From the NCBI GenBank assembly GCA_015501605.1, contig JADNRZ010000001.1:2728001-2792000 (forward strand): a DNA stretch of 64,000 nt, written 5' to 3'. The notes below the pieces were generated by a model. That model did no database searches, was not told the DNA's origin, and saw only the letters and a program-made list of their open reading frames with translations. Position 1 is the first letter of the stretch; every line of letters begins with the position of its first letter. The translations under genes and the position numbers were made by a program. This DNA is from Panaeolus papilionaceus (lineage: Eukaryota > Basidiomycota > Agaricomycetes > Agaricales). Shown here piece after piece: positions 1 to 13,253 of the stretch.

Positions 1-3000
1 ACGGCCGACAACAATCACTCGTATGTCATAATATTCTCATGGAAATATACATCTCTGATAACCACCAAATGTCAGGATAAGCTTACTATTGAACAACGAA
101 CCGCTATTGCCAACCAACTCCTCACCCCTCAAGAAGGAGAACGTGCAACTTGCGGAAAATATGGCCTTTCGACACGAACTGCTGCAATCAATAAAAAGGT
201 TTATCGCCATTTGAGAGACGGTGACATCCTCATCCTGAACAGGCAGCCCACACTACATAAACCTAGTATGATGACACATAAAGCAAGGGTACTACAGGGA
301 GAGAAAACTATTCGGATGCACTACGCCAACTGGTAAATTTTTCTTCTCCTTGTTTTGGGGCTCCCCTAACATGCGTCTTATTTCACAGTAATTCATACAA
401 CGGTATGCGTCCTCATATTCACCCTGTCAACGTAAATGCTCATTAAACCATCATAAAGCTGATTTCGATGGAGACGGTAAGTCACAACAGGAGCCATACA
501 CAATAACATGATGCTGACCCTGTTTCAGAAATGAACATTCACTTCCCCCGTAAGTGTGTATATCTGTGTCGTTTGACATTTCCTAATCGCATTCCAGAGA
601 ATCATATTGCCCGAGCTGAAGCAATGATGATTGCGAACACAGATAACCAGTATCTAGTCCCGACTTCTGGAAACCCAATTCGTGGATTAATTCAGGACCA
701 TGTGGTGGCGGGTGTGTGGATGACATGCCAAAATACTTTCTTCACTCGGGAGGAATACTTCCAGCTCCTATATGGGTCGCTGAGACCGGAAGATGAAGTC
801 GATCCTGGTATCCGAATTGTCACTCTACCCCCAACGGTGTGGAAGCCTGTGCCGCTGTGGACAGGAAAGCAAATTGTATTCAGTTTTTCATACGTTTCAT
901 GTGACTATCGGCTCAATTGTTGTCCAGATCTCAACCATTATGAAGAATATCACTCCTTCAACCGCCGAGGGTCTTAACTTGGAAGCGGGGACCAAAGTAC
1001 CTGGGAAACTTTGGGGTGCTGATTCTCGAGAGGATAAGGTGGTTTTTATGGACGGAGAACTTCTGTCGGGCGTTCTAGACAAGGCGGCCTTTGGAGCTTC
1101 CGACTATGGCTTGATTCACTCTGTGTACGAACTGTATGGCGCAGACATCGCGGGAAGGCTCTTGGGAATTCTCAGTCGTCTCTTCACCAAGTTTATGCAG
1201 CATCGGGCTTTCACCTGCCGTATGGATGACCTTATGCTCACCCCCGAAGGCGACCAATGGCGAAACGACCTTATCGTAAAGGGCAAGAACTTGGGTCTTG
1301 AGGGCGCCATTGAAAATTTCCCTGCATTGGAAAACACCCCCAAGGATGAGATTCCACAAGCACTTAGAGCCCTCCTTGAAGATGTACTCCGCGATGACAA
1401 CAAGATGGCTGGGTTGGATATGACCGTCAAGACGAAGCTTAACAGGCTCACCTCATCCATTGGCGATGCCTGTCTCCCAGGAGGGCTTCTTCGCAAATTC
1501 CCTTACAACCACATGCAGACGATGACTCTTTCAGGTGCAAAGGGTTCAGCAGTCAACGTGAGACAAATCTCGTGCGCTCTAGGTCAACAGGAACTGGAAG
1601 GTCGTCGTGTCCCCGTCATGGTGAGCGGTAAAACGCTGCCGTCCTTCCAGCCTTTCGAAACAAAAGCGATATCCGGTGGCTATGTTGCGAGTCGGTTCTT
1701 GACAGGGATCAAACCTCAGGAGTTTTATTTCCATTGTATGGCTGGTAGAGAAGGTCTTATTGATACTGCCGTCAAGACGTCCCGGTCTGGATACCTCCAG
1801 CGCTGTCTCATCAAGCACCTGGAGGGCATCCGGGTTCATTACGACAACACGGTCCGAGGAAGCGACAATTCAGTCTACCAATTTGCCTATGGTGGAGATG
1901 CTTTGGACGTGACCAAACAGAAACATCTCTACCAATTCAACTTTATTGCCCAGAATAACGTCACTTTCGCCCGCCGGCTGAAACCTTATCAAGTTCTTAA
2001 TTTCGCAGACGAGAAAACCGCCGTCTCGCACATGAAAAAGGTCCTCAAGAAATCTGCAGATCGTGCTGAAAGAGGGAAACGCACAAAGCGAGATAAATAC
2101 GACCCCGCGCTGGCTTTATACAACCCTACACGTTATATGGGCAGTACATCGGAGGAGTTCGCCCAAGCTGTTGACAAATATGTCGCATCGAACCCGGGAA
2201 ATCTCCTCGAAACCGGACAACTGACTCCATACTCGAGTCGAATGGAACGAATGGATGTGAAAACATTCCGTATTTTGATGAACTCGAAGTACATGCGCAG
2301 CTTGGTTGAGCCCGGTGAAGCCGTCGGTCTGTTGGCGTCGCAAGGGTGAGTGTCTTTTCGCAAGGGTTTGTCACAGGAGCGCTGAGTCCAATCTGTATCA
2401 TAGCGTCGGAGAACCATCAACGCAGATGACCCTGAACACTTTCCATTTCGCTGGTGAGCCCCCTGTCCAGTACCTTTTGTTTGCGAGTTCCCGCTCATGT
2501 TGATTTTGTCCCAGGTCATGGTGCTGCAAATGTTACCCTTGGTATCCCCCGTTTACGTGAAATTGTCATGACCGCATCACAGAAACCAAAGACACCATCC
2601 ATGACAATGAAAGTCAGGAAAGACGTCTCACCAGATGACGTTAGCCTTTTCTGCAAGAGAGCTAGCCGCATCACACTTGCTCAAGTGGTAGACTGCGTTG
2701 AAGTCCAGGAGGAGCTCAAGGTCGAAGGAGATGCACGACGAACACACTTCACCGTCGATATTCACTTCTATCCTGCTGAGGAGTATCAAAAGGAGCACGA
2801 CATTGAACCCTCTGAGATTTTGACCTCCTTCGCTGTCAAATTCCCTCTTACATTGAAGAAGGAAATCGTGGCGGACCTGAAGAAGCTTGACTCCGATCTC
2901 AAGAGTCAAATGGCTGAGCTAGGGCAAGGTAAAAAACCACGGGATCGGGAAGCAGAGGTTGGCGAGGATGAAGAGGGCGAGTCAACACGCAAGAAGAAGG

Positions 3001-4092
3001 GAGATGATGATGCAAGTGAGAACGGTGATGGAGACGCGGACGAGATGAAGCACGCTCGTCAGAAGAAACAGCAATCCACGTATGAAAGCGACGATGAAGG
3101 GGATGAGGAGGATGAGGAGGTACAGGCCTATGATGACGACGACATCGAAGCCGAATATGCATCAGACGGCGACGATGAAGAGGCAGCAAAGTCTACGAAA
3201 CCAAAGCGAAGCTCCTTCCAAAGTCTCAAGGAATCTGTTCAAGGGTCTTTCGAAAAACATCTCACCCATGCCATTTCATTCGACTTCGATGAGTCGAAGT
3301 GCACATTTAAACTTGAGGTAAAATTATGACCAGAAATATGCCGGACGAGCGCACTAAACCTCTGCTTTTTTCTTTTCTTTTTTTTGTCCAGTTTCCTCCA
3401 GATATGCCTAAATTGTTGTTTGTGGGAATCGTTGAGCGGACGTGTCGAGCAACCGTTGTCCGGGAGATCCCTGGCATCTCTGAATGTTTCCAACTCAAGG
3501 ATGATAAAAGGGGGGAGACCACAGTGCGTTTAATTATTGTTGCTTGACTAAATTAATCTAACTATAAACCCTTTTAGCTGACCACCAATGGTTCCAACCT
3601 TCAGGGCATATGGGAATTTGCTTCATCGTCAAGCGAGAGCATCCTTGAGGATAACGACATTTACTCGAATGACATCTATTCCATTTTGAAGACGTACGGC
3701 GTTGAAATGGCTCGCGCTGCTATCCTCAAGGAAATGAGTGGAATCTTCGGTGTATACAAGATTGATGTCAATAGACGTCACTTGGAGCTCATTGCGGACT
3801 ACATGGTGCGTCTTTGCTATGTGACATGATTGCATCTTACTAAGTGGAAATTTAGACCTTTGATGGTGGATACAAACCCTTCAACCGAAAGGGTATTTCC
3901 ACAAACCCCTCTCCATTGCTCAAAGCCTCGTATGAGACAACTGCCGCATTCCTTTCTGACGCCACTCTCTTTGGGGACTTTGATGATCTAACAACACCAT
4001 CTGGAAATATTGTGCTTGGAAGACCTAATGCAACAGGAACTGGTGTGTTTGATATTATCATGCCTACTGAACCTATTTCCGTTCAAAGTTGA
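1..4092 (+). CDS. RPA190: RNA polymerase I largest subunit (A190), 3' part
   Basis: Largest, catalytic subunit of RNA polymerase I, which makes the rRNA precursor in the nucleolus. The 5' end lies outside the window. Readable after splicing: NRQPTLHK (about 239-262), the Mg-binding NADFDGDEMN loop (399-539), TGKQI, the bridge-helix region with LMLTPEGD, the FHFAG segment (about 2445), an acidic low-complexity stretch (about 2930-3190, typical of A190), and a C-terminus ending [12 protein letters not shown]. The TGA stop is at 4090-4092. At least nine short introns are visible: four in the first 600 bp, the others near 870-932, 2347, 2452, 3317, 3524 and 3806. The A190-type sequence around NADFDGD and the acidic insert separate it from the Pol II and Pol III subunits. 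All expected catalytic aspartates are present, so the gene looks intact. Confidence 0.95.
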
Positions 4093-4330
4093 GTGGAGGG
4101 ATGTGGTGCTACTTCTTATTTACACTCAGTCGTATACGCGTTTTTTTGTAATTGTCGTGTTTTATGATTATGCAAATTGTACACTAATTATGGGAGTCAC
4201 GCCCGCGTTATGTAACGCGACTGTGACTTGATGGCCACGAGGGCCATTGTTCGAAAAGTCTGGTTGACCTTCAACCACTGCCACTCTTTTTTTCTCCTGT
4301 CCCTACCACCCTTCTTTCCCTACCACCATC

Positions 4331-5200
4331 ATGAATTCACGCGAACCACTCATGGAATTGCCTTTGGATCGTTTTCTACCCTCAGATCCATCATTGCTGA
4401 AATCAACGCGGAACAAAAAGCGGCCTCTATCACCCGGCACTCCTACCCTCTTCAGTCCAGCAAAAAGACGTATTCTCAGCGAGGAGGGGTTTTTTTCACC
4501 AGAGAAGAGTATAAAGACACCTTTATTTGTGTCGTCTCAGCCATTAGGATCCCCTGCACGCTTTGCAGATGTTCTGGTCGGACCCTCCAGTCCAGCTCGC
4601 GTACTCGACTTTGGCAGACGGAATGCCCCACAACCCGATCCAATCAAATCATCATCCAAGACATCACCTTCTGTTAGCCGTTCTCTTGCACCTTCTCCCG
4701 AATTAAAGGTTCCCAGTTCGCGAGGGACCGTTGAATACAAATCAGAGCATTTTGTGGCCGAATACCAACACCCACCAAAGACGACATATGTCTTAATTCC
4801 ACGAAAATTGCCTCCCGCGCTCGAACCATCATCTATTCATTACCCTGGTTTTACGGTTCATCAGGATCCTTATATTGCGGGATATTCAGTGGTCAGCGAA
4901 GGTGAAGACTCTGCGATGGACGAGGATTTCGACGAAGACCAGGACAAGGAAAACATGCGACCACGCCGACCAACCAGGAAAGCTGCGAGTACTCCAAATA
5001 TCGAAGCCTCACAATCGCCCGCGCGCACAAGAAGGGCAAAATCTTTCCTTGATACACCCGATCGACAAAGCGCATTTTCCACCCCTACCTCGCGAATATA
5101 CAGTCCACTTCCAGAGAATTTCTCCTCCCAGGAGTCGAACAAATCCTGGTCATCTCACCGTTTACTCGAGGACGGTTTGGAAAGCGACGATGACTACTAG
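4331..5200 (+). CDS. disordered protein with CDK-type S/TP sites and a KEN box
   Basis: Single-exon gene of 289 codons starting at ATG 4331 after a pyrimidine-rich leader. I do not recognise a family. The protein is rich in Ser and Pro and looks mostly disordered. It carries many Ser/Thr-Pro sites (SPGTP, FSPAK, FSPEK, GSPAR, SSPAR, DTPDR, STPTSR), an RRIL cyclin-docking-like RxL (residues about 46-49), a KEN box in DEDQDKENMRP (residues 206-208) and an acidic C-terminus DGLESDDDY. This is the sequence character of a cell-cycle-regulated substrate of cyclin-dependent kinase and the anaphase-promoting complex. That role is inferred from short motifs only. It lies 238 bp downstream of RPA190 on the same strand. 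Confidence 0.75.
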   Translation: MNSREPLMELPLDRFLPSDPSLLKSTRNKKRPLSPGTPTLFSPAKRRILSEEGFFSPEKSIKTPLFVSSQPLGSPARFADVLVGPSSPARVLDFGRRNAPQPDPIKSSSKTSPSVSRSLAPSPELKVPSSRGTVEYKSEHFVAEYQHPPKTTYVLIPRKLPPALEPSSIHYPGFTVHQDPYIAGYSVVSEGEDSAMDEDFDEDQDKENMRPRRPTRKAASTPNIEASQSPARTRRAKSFLDTPDRQSAFSTPTSRIYSPLPENFSSQESNKSWSSHRLLEDGLESDDDY

Positions 5201-5773
5201 AGTTCCCATTTCTGTTTTTTAACCCGAAAACCCGTCAATAGGAGTGGCTTCATTTATTCGTGTCTCTGAAATCCACTGTCATTCCATGCTATGCTCAAAT
5301 TTTTATCCCATCGCTCTTCCCTAAGTAATCATTTATTTGATTTGTATTATCTTGAAACAATCTCTGCCTCTGTACTATTTTCTATCCGCACACCTATCTG
5401 ATTTATTTTTTTCTATGTCAATCTCTTATGTATGAGTTCGTCATGTCTTCCATGCGTATCCACACGTTCATAGACCGTTGTTAGCATTTATACATCATTC
5501 TTTCGGATATCAAAGCACATATTCAATTATTCTAAGCCTTGCCATAATTGAAGATCATCTACGTGCTCAGGAAGGACCCCAAATTACTTACCCATGCATC
5601 AGGGCCTGGCTGTGGCACTACACCATATCTAGTACCACGTGGCATCAATGTTATGGACCTCTTTGACACGTTGGATATTGTAACTGAGGTTAATAACCTC
5701 TTACACTTGACCCATTTACAATTCCTGGTCGAGTTACAACTACTGGCACATTTCTCTGTCAAAACCACTCAAT
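5201..5773 (+). other. intergenic spacer
   Basis: AT-rich spacer between the KEN-box gene and LCL2; presumably the 3' UTR of the first and the promoter of the second. Short open frames here show no family resemblance. No RNA gene or repeat is seen. Confidence 0.6.
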
Positions 5774-6200
5774 ATGCTTAAAAACATCGTTCTTGCTTCA
5801 TTCGTCTTCTTTCTAAATCTCCAAACTGTCACAGCACAATTTGGGTTCTTTGAAAATATGTTTGGAGGTCAGCATCAACAGCAACATCACCAACAGAGAA
5901 CAAGTGCCTCGCAATGGGCGGCGTATTCCGACAGTGGTATGTTTGTTCTTCGCTCTCAGTTCGGGCACAACTCACAGTTTCTCAGTGTCCTGCCCGCAAT
6001 ATCTTTGTCCAGAAACCTTGGACTGCGTCACTCGGCCCGCAGATTGCCCGTGTCCGAACGTTGAGGATATCAAGTGCTTAATTCCTGATATGGATGGCGG
6101 AGTAGAAGATGCAACTGTCGTGTGTACCAGGGGGGGAACGGATTGCGCGCGTGTGGAAAGGCTGATGAGGAGAGGTGTGAATTCAAAGAAGAAGAAGTAA
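5774..6200 (+). CDS. LCL2: Long chronological lifespan protein 2 family (LCL2)
   Basis: Small secretory-pathway protein of 125 residues. Exons are 5774-5936 and 5986-6200, joined in phase across a 49-bp intron. The N-terminus has a signal peptide (hydrophobic run ending in TVTA, then [11 protein letters not shown]), a Gln/His-rich stretch, and the family core [21 protein letters not shown] followed by an IKC element. The core cysteines match yeast Lcl2, whose loss affects chronological lifespan and which has been linked to ER-associated degradation. The C-terminus ends in a lysine tail (NSKKKK), a possible ER-retrieval type ending, though not a canonical HDEL. Length is close to the yeast protein. 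The family assignment is strong; biochemical function is unknown. Confidence 0.88.
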
Positions 6201-6694
6201 TTTTTACTCGACAAGTTTCTCGTGAGCTCTCTTTGTACCCGCTTTTTCAGCCTAATTTGAGCGCACATGCGAATTTGCAGAACCAGACAGGCAAGCGGGC
6301 ATACCTTAACTTTGCAGAACAGATATCAGTGCAGCGAGTTGCATTCGGTGCGGTGAACGCCTTGTTCATCCGGTCAAAGGTCATTTGATTGCATACACTG
6401 TGTTGAAGCCGAAGCCGAAGGATTCGCTTTCTTACAGAATTGTTTTCGGTCTTGAAATCTATTCTAGAGCTTGGTTCAAGTTAATTCTCATTCTGCCCGT
6501 CTCCGCCTCTAATGTCTCTCAAACTGGGGCAAAGTCCCGTTTATCTGCGGTTTTTATAGGTACCCAGATCCCTTTCTAAGTTCACTTATCCCATGACGTG
6601 TCCATAAGCCAATTTCGACGTCTCATTCGCATTCAATTGGTACTCACATAAAAGGCCTTCAAGCGAGCGAAAGTTAACCGATTGTACCAGAGCA
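6201..6694 (+). other. intergenic spacer
   Basis: Spacer between LCL2 and the PEBP gene. It probably holds the LCL2 3' UTR and the PEBP promoter. No further coding segment with family resemblance or RNA gene was found. Confidence 0.6.
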
Positions 6695-7707
6695 ATGTGG
6701 GCCCTTACTGTTCCATTTGTCCTCTTTGTCGGTTTGGTGCTTGCGCAAAGCGCCGATCCACTTAGTGTTATTACAAGCGACTTCAACACTGCACAAATAG
6801 TTCCAAATGTTATCTCGACCTTCAGTCCCACCGATCTTGTTAATGTCAGCTATACAGATCCAACCACTCTGGATATGTTCGATGTCGACGCTGGAATGAC
6901 GTTGACGCAAGACCGTGCGTACGGCAAAGAAGTCCAAATTTGCTGGATTCTCACTAACCGCCTATTCGATAGAAACTGTCATGCCCCCGACGCTTACACT
7001 GGTCATGAATACAAATGGGTCAACAATGGATACTCAAGATTCTTTCGTTGTTGCCATTGTTGACCCAGATGCCCCTACGCCACAAACAGCGATGATGGGG
7101 TCCCAATTCTTACAATTCCTGGGAGGTGACTTCATGACGGATCCAGTAACGGGAATTCTAATCAACAATAGCGCCGCCCTCGTGGAGTATGCACCTCCGT
7201 CACCCCCATCAGGATCTGACCCTCACCGGTTTGTTTATCCACACTTCCATGAATCAGCAACGTAGTGACCACAGAACCCACAGTTACGTTGTGTTAGTGT
7301 ACAACCAATCGACAACTTTCGATACAAATGCACCATCTATGTTCAGTTCATCCAGTTCTCAGTCCAGTTTTGACATCGCGACTTTCGCACAATCGCTTGG
7401 TCTTGGAGATCCCGTCGCTGGGAACTTCTTCTTGGTCGGGAGCTCGAATGCCACGAGCTCGGCGACTCCTTCGCCACCTATTGCCACAAACCCGGGCACG
7501 GATACAAATGTCCCTGGAGGTCTACCGACGTTTACTGACTCTTCTTTCTCGTTACCGACCGACACCGGAGCTACTCCAGCCGCTCCAGCTGCAAGCTCGA
7601 GTAGCAACACATCTGTGCCGTCTGGTGGTTTCCTCACCACCAAGGCAAACCACGGTCTGGTCACGATTGTAGGAGCACTTCTTTCCTTCGGGTTGAGCGC
7701 CCTGTAA
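6695..7707 (+). CDS. secreted, GPI-anchored PEBP-family protein
   Basis: Phosphatidylethanolamine-binding protein fold, 302 residues in three exons: 6695-6914, 6973-7228 and 7275-7707, all joining in frame. Residues 1-20 form a signal peptide (MWALTVPFVLFVGLVLAQS). The PEBP signature is present as SFVVAIVDPDAPTPQ, followed by SDPHR-THSYVVLVYNQ, the ligand-pocket His segment. The last 110 residues are Ser/Thr/Pro-rich and end in a hydrophobic segment (VTIVGALLSFGLSAL), as expected for a GPI-anchor signal. The product should therefore sit on the plasma membrane or in the wall. PEBPs bind phospholipid head groups or inhibit proteases or kinases; the ligand here is unknown. The GPI signal is inferred from composition and position. 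Confidence 0.88.
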
Positions 7708-8542
7708 ACCAAATTGTAATCAACAACGCACCCTTTATCAATGAAACTTAAATCACGGATTATTCGACTGTCTTATTGATGCCCGTGTTTTACCCAACTT
7801 AAACCTTTCCCGCCTGAATTAGAAAGCGTGTAAACTCGAGTTTGCCCCAAGAGTCTAGAATAAGTGCTCTCCAAGTTGCTATAATGGGTCCAACAATGTG
7901 TTATGGACATAGACATAAAGGTTCCTTTCTCCGTCCCTGCGTACCCGCATTCATACCTCACTTATTTTTTTGACGATCCAGAATTTGAATCGACCCATAG
8001 CTCATAGCATCGGCCTCTCATCCGGACTTGTGGAAATTTCTAGGGACAACCTGCGAAGCAGACCTGCGGGAGCAAAAAAACAAAACAAAACAAAAAACAG
8101 AGAACAGCATGAGACTTGTACAAAATTGTCAGGGCTCATGTCGGCAAGAGAAAGCAAAGAATTTGTGAGAGTAGCTGGCTCCGTAATTCTTAAAGCCCAT
8201 TCCAATAAAACTAGCGCGGCTATGTCAACGTATGTCAATGGTCGTGGAATGTGGAAGGTGTGAAGCCAGATTAGGAATTGCCATATTGCACAACCTACAG
8301 CGCAACAGGAATTGGCTTTGAGATTGATAGTACCACACCATGAAGAGCTCTATAAGCACTATCGTATATTTGAACAATTACAGAAAATTAATACATGTCT
8401 TCAAAGTTCAAAGGTCTTCAATCTCTATTGCTTATTATTAGTATATAGCCTTATGGGGTAAATAATTTGGCAAATGATGACTAAGACTTTGAATCCTAAC
8501 AGGTGGGCCAAACAGTAGAACCATTCTAGAGTTGACCTCATC
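7708..8542. other. intergenic spacer, no gene seen
   Basis: 835 bp between the PEBP gene and SF3B6, AT-rich with an A-rich tract near 8072-8095. The open frames on both strands are short and resemble nothing. It presumably holds the 3' UTR of the PEBP gene and the SF3B6 promoter. Confidence 0.5.
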
Positions 8543-9015
8543 ATGGCCCTTGCTCGACCAGCGGTAAGTGTTATAGTTCCTGGACATTGTCAGTCTACTA
8601 ATACAGACCAGTCAAAACTACCGGCAGGCGCAAATCGCATTCTGTTCGTCAAGAACCTATCATACACCATCACAGGAGAGGATTTGTACGACCTCTTCGG
8701 GCGCTATGGCAGTATTCGACAAATTCGAATAGGAAACGAACAAAAGACGAGGGGCACAGCCTTTGTTGTTTATGACGATGTCATGGATGTAAGTTACCTG
8801 TTATACTAGGCCACCTGGCAATCCTTTCTAATGCAATACCTAAGGCTAAGAATGCTCTCGACCATCTGAACGGTTTCCATCTTCAGGAACGCTACATTGT
8901 CGTTCTGTATCACATGCCTGCGAAACAAGACGCAGCAGCAGCAAAAGCAGATTTAGCAAGACGTGAAGAAGAGCTAGCTCAATTAAAGAAGAAGCACGAC
9001 ATTGGCGATGATTAA
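8543..9015 (+). CDS. SF3B6: SF3b subunit p14 (SF3B6), branch-site RRM protein
   Basis: U2 snRNP protein that contacts the pre-mRNA branch adenosine and the SF3B1 HEAT-repeat protein. Three exons (8543-8563, 8612-8788, 8845-9015) give 122 residues, almost the length of human p14 (125). Visible parts: short N-terminal arm, LPAGANRILFVKNLSY (RNP2), RGTAFVVYDDVMDA (RNP1), the helix AKNALDHLNGFHLQERYIVV, and a charged C-terminal helix ending HDIGDD. The GANR.LFVKNL segment is diagnostic for p14 among RRM proteins. It is the first of three spliceosome or exon-junction genes in this part of the window. Confidence 0.93.
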
Positions 9016-11538
9016 GCTTGGTGAGTAGGTTTTTCATGTTGTAATGCACAATGAGTGTTAATTATATACAGTATTTGTGTCTTTTTTAGTATCCGATGAT
9101 GTGGGCTAAGGCACCAGGCCTGTCTATATTCTATATCTATGTATATTAGTCTGTTGCATGTGCATATTACTTTTCTTCGTCTCATGTCGATTTTAGGCCT
9201 TGGAACGCGACGACCCCCGTTATTTGTGGCCGGAGCATTGAGGACAGGCTTTGTCTATATGAGGGGAGTATTGTTGTGGAAACTGCCGGCTATGGGTACG
9301 AATTGTTAATATTTTTTGGTACCTGTTATACCAAACGACTCACTACTGCCAGCACGATTGTGTACATTGCGGGGGATTACAATCATTTGGATGAGCCGGG
9401 CTGAATTTACAATTGACGAGATCGCACTTGATCTATTCCAGTGTCAGCCTTCGGAGGTGTACAATGGAAGCTCGTTTCTTTACCTCTTCGTCTGGCTATT
9501 AGACGTCAATACGTCATTCGTCAGCAAGGCATACGACACAATTATTGGTCATGCTTACTAGGGTTACACCATGACCGCACCTATTTCATTGTCAGCACTC
9601 TTCGGGGGCGCGCAGAACGACGAAGACGCACTTTTTGTAAATGTTTCGAACACTGGATCGTCGAGAAGAGTGAGTACAAGTGGTACGTCAATGCATAGAA
9701 CTGTTCAGGCTCACCGACGCCAGTAACACATGTCGGAATATGAGGGGTGGAGAAAGATGAGGATGTGGAGGGCGACCATGCTGATTTATATAGGCGCAGA
9801 ATCACAGCATGCTGGTTGCCTTTTCGTTTCTCATTTCACCTCATGACTTTCTGGGATTGCTAGAATGATTCATGGTTCTATTCTAGGCTTGAGTCAAGCC
9901 TGTGAATATGAAAGCGCCACGATAAGATTATCTCTAATTTCCTACTTCCCCGTTCCAGGCTGATACTCGGCGGAAAACCCTGAAGTTCGACATCTTATAC
10001 AGTCGCGGTGTCGCCAATCATCGGGTGTCCCCTACAAATTAGTCGATAGGATATATACCGCGGAAACATATCTGGATATTTGATGCCGAATTCCTCTCAC
10101 GTAAAGGAAAGCGGCGTTGCACAATGGTCAAAATTCACATATACCAAGTGTGCATCTCTATGGAAAAGTGATCGAAAATCTGGTATAAGTGTGCTTGGCT
10201 TATGGTTTGATCATCTCAACCTTATTCAAAGAAGCTAGCTCCTGATAGCTTCCAGTCTTCGTATGTTCCACAACCCATATTCCATTCGAAACTAGGGACA
10301 CTACGTGGACTGCTCAGGGCTTGACCTCACACCTATCTTCAAGTGCCCCATTCATAGGACAAACGCAATTACTGCGCCCACTATTGAGTTTACCTTGACT
10401 CGATTAATACTAAAAGGTATTACAAGCCATAGAGATGCCAAATCCATTAGATTCTTATTCTGGGAAATTTAGTGGAGGTCGTGTAGATGTAAGTCGCTGC
10501 CCTAGCAGAATAACCAAACAAACTTCGTTTGATCGGACTTGTGGGCAAGTTGAAGTACACACGGTGAACCACAATCTCTTAGATCTTCGTCTGTCTCACC
10601 GATCGACCCTTGAAGCCATACACGAATACAATCAGCGTCAATCGGAAAGGGGACAACCGGCCACAGGTTGCATCTGGTCGTCAAATATTCCCGTTCCCAT
10701 CTCCGGAGAGTATATCACCTGGATTAAGCTTCAACTCACTCAGCGACAGGTCATTCGGGTATCTCCTGAGAATGAAGTCATCCAAGGCTAATTTCCGGTC
10801 ATCTTGGACCATTTACAATAAGGAAATGTGGAAATTTAACTGCTAGTTCATATGAGCGCCTTTGTCACTGGTCGCCCGAAGATCCGATAGCAAGGACTCG
10901 AAGTTTTTGCGTTGTCTACCCCCTGCACCGCACGCCAAGCCATGTGCCCCGAGTTCTTAAGATCTAGAGCATCTGAGTGGAATGCGCCGCATTTTTAAGC
11001 AGGACTGCTTTGCGTGGTAGAAGCAAACGCGTGGTATTTGGCACCCTGTTACCGGCCATGTTTCATTGTCGAGAGACTCGGCCAAGCGGTCTTTCCTAAA
11101 CAGCAACAGTGACCGAGATTCATGGGAGCTATAAATAACAATATGAACACGCAGTTAGCGGGTAACGTGGACTGTATCATTGAGATGACATCGAGTCACC
11201 CGTAGGAGTTATGGGCGGGGGTTGAGCATGAATAATAACTGGAGACGCACTCATACCAGTCGACCCAAGTCGCTGGAAAGCAAGGCAATGCCATTCACAA
11301 ACATTATTACAGCACTGCTCAACGCGTTTCGCAAATTGATGAATTCTTTACATGTTTTAAGACTTAAATTCAAACTTAAGGCATCTATGCAGGTGTAACC
11401 AAAATGCATAATGTTAAACTGGCATTGCTTACAACATACAATTAAACAAAAGGGGTCGAACAGTCAAAGAGAGCCTGGTATGTACTTTACGGTTCTCATT
11501 CCAAGAAAGGTAACGATGGGCAGAATGAATGTCAGGAT
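9016..11538. other. gene-poor stretch of about 2.5 kb
   Basis: Between the SF3B6 stop and the eIF4A3 stop. I see no confident gene. Two places deserve a note. At 9184-9561 a short ATG frame (MSILGLGTRRPP...) can be joined through plausible splice sites to a frame with ITIIWMSRAEFTIDEIA, but it matches no family I know. The open frame at 10435-10791 has no recognisable domain. A TATA-like CTATAAATAA lies near 11129 with no gene after it. No tRNA-like fold, tandem array or transposon end was noticed. Confidence 0.45.
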
Positions 11539-13164
<1,626 letters not shown>

Positions 13165-13253
13165 TTTTGCGTTATGGTTGAAGTAGTGGAGAGAGCGTCG
13201 GAGTTTGAACTTGAACGAAATTGGTCGACGTGACTGCTGGATAATGCTCAACC
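13165..13253. promoter_or_regulatory. bidirectional promoter of eIF4A3 and SF3A3
   Basis: Only 89 bp separate the start codons of the divergent genes eIF4A3 (minus) and SF3A3 (plus). Both 5' UTRs and both core promoters must fit in or overlap this space, so a shared promoter is the simplest reading. No TATA box is evident. Inferred from spacing alone. Confidence 0.6.

Noticed and set aside
4228..4677. Open frame overlapping the KEN-box gene start
   Set aside because: It is out of frame with the cleaner 289-codon gene, has no family resemblance and runs through that gene's leader.
9184..9698. Possible small multi-exon gene downstream of SF3B6
   Set aside because: Several splice combinations are possible, none gives a recognisable or compositionally convincing protein, so it is only mentioned in the spacer note.
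10435..10791. 118-codon open frame in the 2.5-kb gap
   Set aside because: No domain, no signal peptide, no plausible neighbours by splicing; such lengths occur by chance.
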